A stretch of 64,000 nucleotides of DNA from an uncultured Saprospiraceae bacterium (GTDB lineage Bacteria > Bacteroidota > Bacteroidia > Chitinophagales > Saprospiraceae), in assembly GCA_937961455.1 (NCBI GenBank), contig CALGNN010000021.1, positions 1 through 64,000 of the forward strand, given 5' to 3'. Shown piece after piece: positions 42,816-51,564 of the stretch. The translations under genes and the position numbers were made by a program. Position 1 is the stretch's first letter, and every line of letters begins with the position of its first letter. The notes beneath the pieces were generated by a model. The model made no database searches, was not told where the DNA came from, and saw nothing but the letters and a program-made list of their open reading frames with translations.

Positions 42816-45800
42816 TTAGGCATCGAGTTTTTCTATTTTATTAATAAGCTTAGCGCTATAGTTAACGCTAGACCGTGTGTTCACTTCCTCTAAGACCACA
42901 TAATTTAATGGTGATCTTAACTTTTTGGACAATTGTCCTTTTTTATTATTGGTATCTCCAAATGTAATCGCTCCTGTTGGGCAAGCAGTTTGGCAAGCCG
43001 TTCTTACATCACGATCTTCTAATCTTCTTCCTTCTTTCTTAGCTACCAATTTTCCACTTTGGATTCTCTGCGTACAGAAACTACACTTTTCAATTACTCC
43101 TCTTGATCTAACAGTTACATCAGGATTCAAGACCATTCTTGTTAAGTTGTCCGCTCCAAATGGCAATTCATCACTCTTTGTTAATTCTGGCTCGTTTGAT
43201 GGCCATAAATCAGCAGTGGTATAATCTAACCAATTGAATCTTCTTACTTTATATGGACAGTTGTTGGCACAATATCTAGTACCTACACATCTATTGTAAG
43301 CCATTTGATTTAAACCTTCTGAACTGTGGTTTGTAGCATTTACTGGACAAACATTCTCACAAGGAGCATTATCACAATGCTGACACATCATAGGTTGATA
43401 TACCGTATTCGGGTTATCAGCATCTCCATAGAAGTACCTATCGATTCTTAACCAAGTCATTTCATGATGCCTGTGTACCTCATGCTTTCCTACGATAGGA
43501 ACATTATTTTCAGCAATACATGCAACTGTGCAGGCACCACAACCAATACAAGCATTTAAATCAACATGCATTCCCCAGTGATGACCTTGATCATATAGAT
43601 CTTCTTTGTACTCATCGTATGGATAAAGCGTTTGTTCGTTTAAGTGCTCGAAATGATGTCTTTCTTCATGCAGATGGTGAACAAATTCCTTTACATCTGC
43701 TATATGAGTTCTTCTAATTATTGAACGATTTGTCAACGAACCTTCAAAACCTTTTACAAGAGTTCCAGTTGCAAGTTCATCAGCTACTACTTCTTCGCCA
43801 GCTGTGTTCACATCTTTGACACCCATCGTGTGATGGTATTGTACAGATGCAAAATCATCATCTTCTCCAGTCTTTCCAGATACAGCAACATCTGTTGCAT
43901 AATACTGTGTCAAGCCATTAGCATCAGTTGTCAACCAAGGATTAACATTGGTTCCATACCCTACTGCAGATTTACCACCTACTTCTCTTCCATATCCAAG
44001 AGATAAACTAACCGTACCTGGCATTTGGCCAAATTGCTGCACAACTACCGCCGTTTGAGCAACTCCATTTACTGTAAGTGTTACCGTATCTCCATCTTCT
44101 AAATCATTGAATCCTATAAATTTTCTAACTCCGTTAAATTTCACAGGAACATGTAAGATATTACCCCAAGAAGTTCTTGTAACTGGGTCTGGCATTTCCA
44201 TCAGCCATGGGTTATTGGCAAATTGCCCATTACCCATATGGACGGTCTCATAAAAATTGATTTCCAGATCCGAGCTATTCGGTTTTGAAACATTACTCAA
44301 GGCATTGCCAACATTGGCACTAAAAGCACCAGCTGAATAACTTGCACCTGAATTATGGAAACCATCGTGAAGGGCTTTATCCCAAGAACCGCCTCCTAAT
44401 ATATTTTGCGTCCAATTGGACTTTAAATAATCGTAATAATCAAGCTTTTCACCTGCCCAAGTCAACAGGGAGGTCTGCGCTTGTCTTGTATTAAACAATG
44501 GATTGATTGTAGGCTGAATCAAGTGGCAGTGGCCCAATTTTGGCTCAGCGTCTCCCCATGATTCAAGACCGTGGTGGTCAGGCGCGACATAGTCACACAA
44601 AGCCGTTGTCTCATCATTTGACTGAGCAAATGATAATTTGAAATCGACCTTTGCAAAAGCATCTGCGAAAGATGATCCAGGGAAATCATATGCTGGATTT
44701 GCGCCATAAACCATGACTGCATCAATTCTTCCTGCATTCATATCAGCAATCAAATCATTCATATCTGAATCAATTCCTTGTCTTTGCATGGAAGGATGAG
44801 CGAATGAAATGGTATTACCGTAGCTTCCTAAAACATCATTGATTTTATTAACCAATATTTGTTCTGAAACATTATTTGAATTTGAAACAACTAAAGCCTT
44901 GCCTCTAGCTCCTTTTAATTCATCAGCTAGCACCCTTAATGAATCCATGATTTCTTTTGGTAAAGAAGGTCCGGATCCTGAGCCACCTAACAAATTACAC
45001 AGTGCTGCTATTGCTGCACCTTGCTGTGAAGGTTTTACTAAAATTCTGTTATCTGCATTTGAGCCTGTCAAAGACATCCCATTTTCTATCTGCACGTGCT
45101 TTGACATACTTGCGTTGTCAACATCTTTTATTACTCTATTTTTTGCGTATTGTCTTGCATACTCAATAGGAGAAATCCATGTACCCAGAAAATCAGCGCC
45201 AAAGCTTACAATTACATTTGCTTTGTCAAATCTATAATCAGGAATTACTTTGCTTCCAAAAGTCGCTTCATTGGCTAGTAACATTGCTGAGCTCGATACG
45301 GGATCATAACTCACATGCTTCGTATTTGGGAAGCTGCTTTTAAATCTTGCAATAGCTTTCTTAGTCGTAGGACTTAGAATAGAATTGCTGATTATAGCAA
45401 TTCTTGAATTGCCGTTTAAATTTGATTTAACTGCGGCATCTATTGCATCCCAAGTAGAGGCTGCAAAACCTTTTTCACCATCTCTAGCAATAGGACCTTT
45501 AAATCTATTGGTGTCATACAAGCTTAACACATATGCTTGTGCTCTAGCGCTTGTTCCTCCCATAGAAACAGATGATAGACTGTTTCCTTCGATTTTAATA
45601 GGTCTACCCTCTCGGGTTTTTACTAAAACAGAACAAAAGTCTCCTCCATTTACATAACTAGATGCATAGTAATTAGGAATACCTGGTACAATGGTATCAG
45701 GCTTAACTACGTATGGTAAAGCTTTTTTGACTGGGATATCGCAACTAGCAACAGTAGCCGCGCCTAATCCAAATCCAAGATATTTAAGAAAATCTCTTCG

Positions 45801-45953
45801 ATCCGTTTTGTAAGATTCAGACTCTGTGGCTTCTCCCATTGTTTCATACAAAGGGGTATCTGTAAATTCGTTACCTGCTGTTTTTAAAAACTCAGGATCA
45901 CTTCCCAGATCTTTCCCACCAATCCAAATTTCTTCTTCTTTATGATTCTTCAT
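42816..45953 (-). CDS. actB: alternative complex III subunit ActB, molybdopterin-oxidoreductase-like with Fe-S domain, 1045 aa
   Basis: The Tat-variant signal (RRDFLKYLGFG, about 52-62) comes after a ~50-residue N-terminal stretch, as in the 'TAT-variant-translocated' family. Residues ~70-740 resemble the molybdopterin-binding fold, but the cofactor is absent in known ActB proteins. The C-terminal ~280 residues hold four cysteine clusters: CIGCGACTVAC, CQHCDNAPCENVC, CVGTRYCANNCP and CSFCTQR..CQTACP, which bind three [4Fe-4S] and one [3Fe-4S] in studied homologues. A His-rich helix (VHHLHEERHHFEHL) sits before them. It links haem subunit ActA with membrane subunit ActC. Confidence 0.95.
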   Translation of the reverse strand: MKNHKEEEIWIGGKDLGSDPEFLKTAGNEFTDTPLYETMGEATESESYKTDRRDFLKYLGFGLGAATVASCDIPVKKALPYVVKPDTIVPGIPNYYASSYVNGGDFCSVLVKTREGRPIKIEGNSLSSVSMGGTSARAQAYVLSLYDTNRFKGPIARDGEKGFAASTWDAIDAAVKSNLNGNSRIAIISNSILSPTTKKAIARFKSSFPNTKHVSYDPVSSSAMLLANEATFGSKVIPDYRFDKANVIVSFGADFLGTWISPIEYARQYAKNRVIKDVDNASMSKHVQIENGMSLTGSNADNRILVKPSQQGAAIAALCNLLGGSGSGPSLPKEIMDSLRVLADELKGARGKALVVSNSNNVSEQILVNKINDVLGSYGNTISFAHPSMQRQGIDSDMNDLIADMNAGRIDAVMVYGANPAYDFPGSSFADAFAKVDFKLSFAQSNDETTALCDYVAPDHHGLESWGDAEPKLGHCHLIQPTINPLFNTRQAQTSLLTWAGEKLDYYDYLKSNWTQNILGGGSWDKALHDGFHNSGASYSAGAFSANVGNALSNVSKPNSSDLEINFYETVHMGNGQFANNPWLMEMPDPVTRTSWGNILHVPVKFNGVRKFIGFNDLEDGDTVTLTVNGVAQTAVVVQQFGQMPGTVSLSLGYGREVGGKSAVGYGTNVNPWLTTDANGLTQYYATDVAVSGKTGEDDDFASVQYHHTMGVKDVNTAGEEVVADELATGTLVKGFEGSLTNRSIIRRTHIADVKEFVHHLHEERHHFEHLNEQTLYPYDEYKEDLYDQGHHWGMHVDLNACIGCGACTVACIAENNVPIVGKHEVHRHHEMTWLRIDRYFYGDADNPNTVYQPMMCQHCDNAPCENVCPVNATNHSSEGLNQMAYNRCVGTRYCANNCPYKVRRFNWLDYTTADLWPSNEPELTKSDELPFGADNLTRMVLNPDVTVRSRGVIEKCSFCTQRIQSGKLVAKKEGRRLEDRDVRTACQTACPTGAITFGDTNNKKGQLSKKLRSPLNYVVLEEVNTRSSVNYSAKLINKIEKLDA

Positions 45954-45965
45954 TATTGCCTTTAA

Positions 45966-47372
45966 TTAATAATGACATTTTTGACATTCTAAACCGCCTA
46001 TATCTTCAACTGTTACTTTTTCACGACTTCCATCAGAAAGTTCGTTGTGATATTTCTCGTAACTATTGTAGTATTCGTTACCAACAAACTGAACTTCAGT
46101 TTCTCTGTGACAATTGATACACCATCCCATAGACAGAGGTGCATACTGTTCCAAAATTTCCATCTCTTCAACAGCACCATGACACTGCTGACACTCTACT
46201 TTTCCGATGCTAACATGCTGAGCGTGATTGAAATAGACGTGGTCAGGTAAATTATGAATTCTAGTCCATGGAATAGGACCATAAACGGATGGCTTAAGGT
46301 CACTCGTAAGCGAACTAACTATACCATCCCATTGTTCTTTGACTATTCTTTCACCTTCTCTTCCAAGAGACTCAACACCTGCGTCTGACATATAAGAATC
46401 GCCAATCCACTTTTTGTAAATCTTGGCAATCTCATCCTCCGACATGTTCTCGTAATTGTCAATGTATTTTAATGTGTTAGGATCAAAACCTACACTAGCA
46501 TATATTTTAGAGATTTCTGCAGTTCCATGCAAAGAACCCTTTGTTACTGCAGAGTGACAATTCATACAAGTATTCGCTGCTGGTATTACTGCATGCTTTG
46601 ATCTTCTTGCACCATCATGGCAATATTGACAATCAATGCCTTGCATTCCAGCATGTGTTTCATGACTGAACTTTATGGGTTGCTCTGGAGCATAGTTTTG
46701 TTGTCTTCCCCAAGCGATACCATTTTTAACTGTAGTATAACCTCCAATCAATACGAGTGCAAATAATAAAAAGCTGATAACGCTCTTACTTGTTAGTGAT
46801 TCAACAATGGTTTTTGAAGGTTGTAGAACTCCTGTTTCTTCTTTTGTAACGATTCGACCTAAGTTCGAAATCATTCTAGTAAGGAATAATGCTAGAATTG
46901 ACAAAATTCCAAAGACTACATAGTATATCCAATTGTTATTTTGTTCAACAGTAACCTCAGCTCCAGGTGTACCAGCAACTTGAGGAGGGTAAGTGCCATC
47001 ATTCACCCCTTGGATGTAAGTTAACAATGATGCGATATCATCATCTGTTAATTCATTAAAAGCTTGCATTACGGTTGGCTTCCATTCATTCCACAATTCT
47101 GTGGCTCTTGGATGTCCCGCGTCAATCAAGGAACTTGAGTTCCTGATCCAAGCGTATAGATCTTCTTGGGGATAGTCTGCCCATCGTTCTTCAACACCTC
47201 CTAGTGCAGGTCCAGTACTACGGGATTTCATGTCCTTAGCGTGGCACTGATTACAGTTAACTTGAAAAAGTTTCTTTCCAGCATCTATTGAAACCTCGCC
47301 GAATACAGAAGATGAGGTCAGAAGGTAGAAGAATAAGAAGTAAAATGTATTCCTAAACAGCGTTTTTATCAT
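45966..47372 (-). CDS. actA: alternative complex III subunit ActA, multihaem cytochrome c, 468 aa
   Basis: Six CxxCH haem sites are visible: CNQCH (about residue 41), CQYCH, CMNCH, CQQCH, CINCH and CQKCH at the very C-terminus. Residues ~30-125 form a class I cytochrome c domain with one haem. After a linker and one membrane helix (about 195-220) the other five lie in a cytochrome c3-like module. Well-studied ActA proteins are described as pentahaem, so the N-terminal haem domain deserves attention. ATG 47372 gives the signal peptide MIKTLFRNTFYFLFFYLLTS. A TTG at 47390 is less likely. It is the first gene of the act-cta run. Confidence 0.93.
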   Translation of the reverse strand: MIKTLFRNTFYFLFFYLLTSSSVFGEVSIDAGKKLFQVNCNQCHAKDMKSRSTGPALGGVEERWADYPQEDLYAWIRNSSSLIDAGHPRATELWNEWKPTVMQAFNELTDDDIASLLTYIQGVNDGTYPPQVAGTPGAEVTVEQNNNWIYYVVFGILSILALFLTRMISNLGRIVTKEETGVLQPSKTIVESLTSKSVISFLLFALVLIGGYTTVKNGIAWGRQQNYAPEQPIKFSHETHAGMQGIDCQYCHDGARRSKHAVIPAANTCMNCHSAVTKGSLHGTAEISKIYASVGFDPNTLKYIDNYENMSEDEIAKIYKKWIGDSYMSDAGVESLGREGERIVKEQWDGIVSSLTSDLKPSVYGPIPWTRIHNLPDHVYFNHAQHVSIGKVECQQCHGAVEEMEILEQYAPLSMGWCINCHRETEVQFVGNEYYNSYEKYHNELSDGSREKVTVEDIGGLECQKCHY

Positions 47373-47444
47373 GTGTAAGCTATTTCTCAAGCGATTACTT
47401 ATTACAAAAAAACATCAAGCGTAATCTCTTCATTTAAGCTGCCG

Positions 47445-47452
47445 CAAAAATA
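47445..47452 (-). promoter_or_regulatory. possible -7 element of the act-cta operon
   Basis: On the minus strand TATTTTTG fits TAnnTTTG, ~73 bases in front of the actA ATG. I see no clear TTG at the right distance upstream, so this is a weak call. Confidence 0.35.
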
Positions 47453-47495
47453 GGATTCACTTGCATTTATTGCATATATCTATACCTATTATTGA

Positions 47496-47520
47496 TTTAT
47501 TTAGACATTATCTAAATAAA
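47496..47520 (-). terminator. AT-rich 10-bp hairpin between thyA and actA
   Basis: TTTATTTAGA (47496-47505) and TCTAAATAAA (47511-47520) pair exactly around CATTA, 8 bases after the thyA stop. It is AT-rich and lacks a T-run, so it may be a weak thyA terminator or a protein-binding palindrome upstream of actA. Confidence 0.4.
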
Positions 47521-47527
47521 CTTTTAA

Positions 47528-48322
47528 TTAAACTGATACTGCAGCCTTAATATGAGGATCTGGATTGTAATTAAGCAATTCAAAATCCTTAAAATCAAAA
47601 GCTAAAATATCAGTGATTTGTTCGTTTATTTTAATACTTGGTAATTGTTTTGGCGTCCTTTGAAGTTGTGTTCTTGCTTGATCAAAATGATTGCTATACA
47701 AATGTAAGTCTCCAAAGGTATGCACAAACTCGCCAGATTTAAGGCCACATACTTGAGCCATCATCATGGTCAACAAGGCGTAAGAGGCTATATTAAATGG
47801 CACACCTAAAAATGCGTCAGCTGATCTTTGATACAATTGACAAGATAATTTACCATTTGCTACATAAAACTGAAACATACAATGACACGGACATAAGGCC
47901 ATTTCATCAAGCTCACCCACATTCCAAGCGTTAACTATAATTCTTCTACTATCAGGATTATGCTTTATAAGATCAATAACATTCATGATTTGATCATGCA
48001 CTTTTCCATCTGCACCTTCCCATGACCTCCATTGTTTACCATATACTGGTCCTAAATCTCCATCCTCCCTAGCCCACTCATTCCAAATTCTCACACCATT
48101 CTCCTGCAAATACTTGACATTAGTATCTCCTTTCAAAAACCAAAGTAATTCGTAAATAATAGATTTAAGATGTAATTTCTTGGTTGTCAGCATCGGAAAG
48201 CCTTCCGCTAGATCAAATCTAATTTGATGGCCAAAGACAGATCTTGTGCCTGTGCCTGTCCGATCAGACTTATCTGTTCCATTTTCAAGTATGTGTTCTA
48301 AAAGATCTAAATACTGTCTCAT
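47528..48322 (-). CDS. thyA: thymidylate synthase, 264 aa
   Basis: It methylates dUMP to dTMP with methylene-tetrahydrofolate. The catalytic region reads [11 protein letters not shown] (Cys about residue 146-148), followed by [22 protein letters not shown]. Arg-rich phosphate-binding '[11 protein letters not shown]' and the terminal '[13 protein letters not shown]' are canonical. The length is the same as E. coli ThyA. folK, another folate-related gene, is close by on the other strand. Confidence 0.97.
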   Translation of the reverse strand: MRQYLDLLEHILENGTDKSDRTGTGTRSVFGHQIRFDLAEGFPMLTTKKLHLKSIIYELLWFLKGDTNVKYLQENGVRIWNEWAREDGDLGPVYGKQWRSWEGADGKVHDQIMNVIDLIKHNPDSRRIIVNAWNVGELDEMALCPCHCMFQFYVANGKLSCQLYQRSADAFLGVPFNIASYALLTMMMAQVCGLKSGEFVHTFGDLHLYSNHFDQARTQLQRTPKQLPSIKINEQITDILAFDFKDFELLNYNPDPHIKAAVSV

Positions 48323-48470
48323 TGATAAACCGTAGTGGTAAATGTCGATGCGAATATATATAGATTTTTTTAATTTGTAATTTGTACAATATGATTCATT
48401 TTAAAAATTCCTTTTTGCCAAGTTTAAATAAAAGCCTACTTTAAATTTTATTTGAAAACAAACTCCTTAC

Positions 48471-50057
48471 ATGAAAAGAAGAATATTACAGATTTTAGGA
48501 CTCTTATTATTACCTGTTTTGGCTTGGAGTCAGACGGAAGAAAGAGGTTGGGATGAAGCTATAAATGATGCAGTTACTCCAGCAACTGAGTTTATATTTA
48601 ATATCGTTTTTTATCCATGGGTTTATGGACCAAACGGCGACACCTCAACAATGCCATATGTAATTATTTTACTTCTAGGAGCCGCGACTATATTCACCCT
48701 GTACTTTGGCTTTATTAATATAAGGAAGTTTCCTCTTGCCATTAATGTTGTCAGAGGAAAATACGATGATGTAGAAGGATCTGACGAGCCCATTGGCAAA
48801 GCTGCTGTGAATATGGTAGATGGTGATGTAGTTGATACAATCAAAATTGAAGGCCAAGAAGGAGAAGTCAGTCATTTTCAAGCATTAACTGCTGCACTTT
48901 CAGGGACGGTTGGTTTAGGAAATATTTCTGGTGTGGCTATTGCGATTACGATTGGTGGACCTGGAGCTACCTTTTGGATGATTGTAGCAGGACTTCTTGG
49001 GATGTCATCAAAATTTGCAGAGTGTACACTGGGTGTTAAATATAGGGACATCGGTCCAGATGGAACTGTCTATGGAGGTCCTATGTATTACCTTTCCAAA
49101 GGATTAAAAGAAAGAGGTATGGCAGGCTTTGGAAAAGTCCTTGCAGTCTTTTTTGCCATTATGTGTATTGGTGGATCTTTCGGTGGTGGTAATATGTTTC
49201 AAGCAAATCAGGCTGCCGCACAGTTTAATACCATGATGGGGATAACTGGAGATAGCGCGGGTGCAATTTTTGGAATTGTCATGGCGGTAGGTGTTGCCAT
49301 TGTTATCATCGGAGGAATAAAAAGAATCGCGAGTGTTACGGAGAAAGTGGTACCCTTTATGGTTGGTATTTATTTAGTAGCTGCCCTTATCGTAATTTTT
49401 GCAAAAATCAGTTTTGTACCAGAAGCATTCAAACTCATCTTCAATGGTGCTTTCACAGGTGCAGGTGTTGCGGGTGGATTTGTTGGAGTATTGATTCAAG
49501 GATTTAGACGAGCTGCATTTTCTAATGAGGCTGGAGTTGGTTCAGCTGCCATAGCTCACTCCGCTGTTAAAACAAACTATGCTGCAAGTGAGGGTATTGT
49601 TGCATTACTTGAGCCATTCATTGATACTGTAGTTGTTTGTACTATTACTGCTTTAGTAATTATTATGACAGGATTCTACAGTCCAACCGCTGCAGAAGGA
49701 TTAGGTGGAGTAGATTTGACCTCAGCTGCATTTGCAAGTGTCATACCATGGTTTCCGTATATTCTTACATTAGCGGTAGTACTCTTTGCCTTTTCAACCA
49801 TGATTTCTTGGTCTTATTATGGCTTGCAGTCATGGCTATATTTATTCGGCAGAAATAAAACCAATGAATATATCTACAAGGTATTGTTTTGCTTATTTGT
49901 AGTGATTGGAGCAGCCGCTAGTTTAGGAGCCGTAACGGATTTTTCAGATTCTATGATCTTTGCCATGGCCGTTCCTAACCTTATTGGTGTCTTCTTATTG
50001 TTACCACGAATTAAGGAAGAATTAAATAAATATTTAGCTGCCCTTAATAAGGCCTAA
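48471..50057 (+). CDS. alanine/glycine:Na+ symporter family protein, 528 aa
   Basis: About 11-12 helices of the AGCS family follow an N-terminal cleavable-looking segment ([21 protein letters not shown]) and a ~25-residue hydrophilic stretch. The family signature block [23 protein letters not shown] (about 149-171) and [14 protein letters not shown] (about 351-364) are clear. It imports alanine or glycine with Na+ or H+. A terminator follows 27 bases later. The added signal-peptide-like N-terminus is common in Bacteroidota members. Confidence 0.93.
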   Translation: MKRRILQILGLLLLPVLAWSQTEERGWDEAINDAVTPATEFIFNIVFYPWVYGPNGDTSTMPYVIILLLGAATIFTLYFGFINIRKFPLAINVVRGKYDDVEGSDEPIGKAAVNMVDGDVVDTIKIEGQEGEVSHFQALTAALSGTVGLGNISGVAIAITIGGPGATFWMIVAGLLGMSSKFAECTLGVKYRDIGPDGTVYGGPMYYLSKGLKERGMAGFGKVLAVFFAIMCIGGSFGGGNMFQANQAAAQFNTMMGITGDSAGAIFGIVMAVGVAIVIIGGIKRIASVTEKVVPFMVGIYLVAALIVIFAKISFVPEAFKLIFNGAFTGAGVAGGFVGVLIQGFRRAAFSNEAGVGSAAIAHSAVKTNYAASEGIVALLEPFIDTVVVCTITALVIIMTGFYSPTAAEGLGGVDLTSAAFASVIPWFPYILTLAVVLFAFSTMISWSYYGLQSWLYLFGRNKTNEYIYKVLFCLFVVIGAAASLGAVTDFSDSMIFAMAVPNLIGVFLLLPRIKEELNKYLAALNKA

Positions 50058-50078
50058 TTTTATTCAAATCAAAATATA

Positions 50079-50112
50079 AAAAAGCTTGCTCCCAAAGAGT
50101 GAGCTTTTTTTA
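50079..50112 (+). terminator. intrinsic terminator of the symporter gene
   Basis: GCTTGCTC (50084-50091) pairs with GAGTGAGC (50097-50104) with two G-T pairs, a 5-base loop and a T-run after it. Confidence 0.85.
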
Positions 50113-50138
50113 TTATTGTAAAAACATAATTTATAAAA

Positions 50139-50633
50139 GTGGTCTATTTGTTACTAGGATCGAATATGGGTGATCGCCTTTCATTTCTAAGGGCAGCTTA
50201 TCAGCAGCTTCAATTTGAAATTGCACCCATAACACAAAGCTCGTCAATCTATGAAACAGAAGCATGGGGAAAAACCGACCAACAAAGTTTTTACAATATG
50301 GTAGTAGCTTTAGATACCGATCTTTCTGCAGAAGCATTGCTTGATAAAACCCAGCATATTGAAAGCGTAATTGGTAGAGCTAAGAGAGAAAAATGGGGAC
50401 CCCGACAAATTGATATTGACATCTTATTATTCTATAAAGAAATTATCAACAAAAAGAATTTAACGATTCCCCATGCAAAATTGCATTTAAGAAATTTTGC
50501 TTTAATACCTTTGGTAGAAATAGCTCCCCAGCTTCAACATCCGGCATTGAACAAAATGTTTATGGATATCTTTCTCGATAATGGAGATGAATCTGAGGTT
50601 ACAAAATTGAATGTTCGAATAGATTCATGTTAG
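50139..50633 (+). CDS. folK: 2-amino-4-hydroxy-6-hydroxymethyldihydropteridine pyrophosphokinase, 164 aa
   Basis: It makes the pyrophosphorylated pterin used for dihydropteroate (folate synthesis). It starts at GTG 50139 with VYLLLGSNMGDRLSFLRAA, the HPPK N-terminus; a stop lies just upstream in frame. The signature GPRQIDIDILLFY (about 88-100), with the two Mg-binding Asp, and HLRNFALIPLVEI are typical. The stop overlaps the start of the next gene by 7 bases. Confidence 0.95.
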   Translation: MVYLLLGSNMGDRLSFLRAAYQQLQFEIAPITQSSSIYETEAWGKTDQQSFYNMVVALDTDLSAEALLDKTQHIESVIGRAKREKWGPRQIDIDILLFYKEIINKKNLTIPHAKLHLRNFALIPLVEIAPQLQHPALNKMFMDIFLDNGDESEVTKLNVRIDSC

Positions 50634-51274
50634 AAAATCTTCCTTATAATTATGTTTGCATCGAAGGCAATATTGGAGCTGGGAAAACATCCTTAGTCAA
50701 ACGCATTGCCAGTGAGTATCAAGCACAAATTATTTTAGAAGAATTTGCAGATAATCCATTCCTTCCCTATTTCTACAAAGACCCAACGAGATACGCATTT
50801 ACTGTTGAATTGTTTTTCATGACTGAAAGACATAAACAATTACAGCAACATTTAATCAACAGAGATTTATTTTACAAATTCATCGTCAGTGATTACTTCT
50901 TCCCTAAGACTTTAATCTTTGCAAGGAAAAATTTAAAGGAGGATGAATACCGATTGTTCAATCGATTATTCAATATCCTAAACGCCAACTTTCCAAAACC
51001 TGACATCCTAATATACTTACATCGAAGTCCAACAAAACTGCGAAAGAATATAAGGTCGCGTGGACGAGAATATGAATACTTCATCGGACTTGATTATTTA
51101 CAAAATATACAAGATTCTTATTTTGAATATTTTAGATCAGTAGTGCAATTTCCCATCCTCGTTATTGACGTCGAAGAAATGGATTTTTTAACCAACGATG
51201 ATCAATACAATGAGATCAAAAGATTGATTTCTAGATCCTACAATCCAGGTTTACATCGTGTAAGATTGACATAA
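50627..51274 (+). CDS. deoxynucleoside kinase family protein, 215 aa
   Basis: It phosphorylates deoxynucleosides using ATP. The P-loop EGNIGAGKTS is at about 12-21, followed by EEFADNPFLPYFYKDP (substrate loop) and the ERHKQLQ and RSRGREYEYFIGLDYL lid region. These match the dGK/dAK/dCK-like family. The ATG lies inside the end of folK (7-base overlap), so translation is coupled. The base specificity is not readable. Confidence 0.9.
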   Translation: MLENLPYNYVCIEGNIGAGKTSLVKRIASEYQAQIILEEFADNPFLPYFYKDPTRYAFTVELFFMTERHKQLQQHLINRDLFYKFIVSDYFFPKTLIFARKNLKEDEYRLFNRLFNILNANFPKPDILIYLHRSPTKLRKNIRSRGREYEYFIGLDYLQNIQDSYFEYFRSVVQFPILVIDVEEMDFLTNDDQYNEIKRLISRSYNPGLHRVRLT

Positions 51275-51564
51275 GCAATTGAAAATTTCTCACACAGTCT
51301 TAATCACAAAGACCAAAATAGAAAATACATAGTTACAGCGCTCTCACACTTCACTCACTCAAAGCATTGCCATATCATCTCGCTTTCGCGTTCCTTCACT
51401 TTTTAACCTGTCGGTTAAAATCAGCAATCTGAATCGTTCAGTCGTACCTTCAGTGATCTTTCATTCATCCGAACAAACAATCCATTGGTATAATTATAAT
51501 TTAAATTCTTGTGCTTCGTTGTAATTTACAGCTGGCCTGATTTCTAAAAACTAAATACCAAATT
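51275..51564. other. intergenic region with a small hairpin
   Basis: It lies between the kinase and the DUF5916 genes. No gene is found. TTTTAACC-TGTC-GGTTAAAA at 51401-51420 is a perfect 8-bp stem with a 4-base loop, perhaps an RNA hairpin. Further elements are not clear. Confidence 0.3.

Noticed and set aside
44839-45237. 132-codon plus-strand frame
   Set aside because: Antisense to actB; no features of a real gene.
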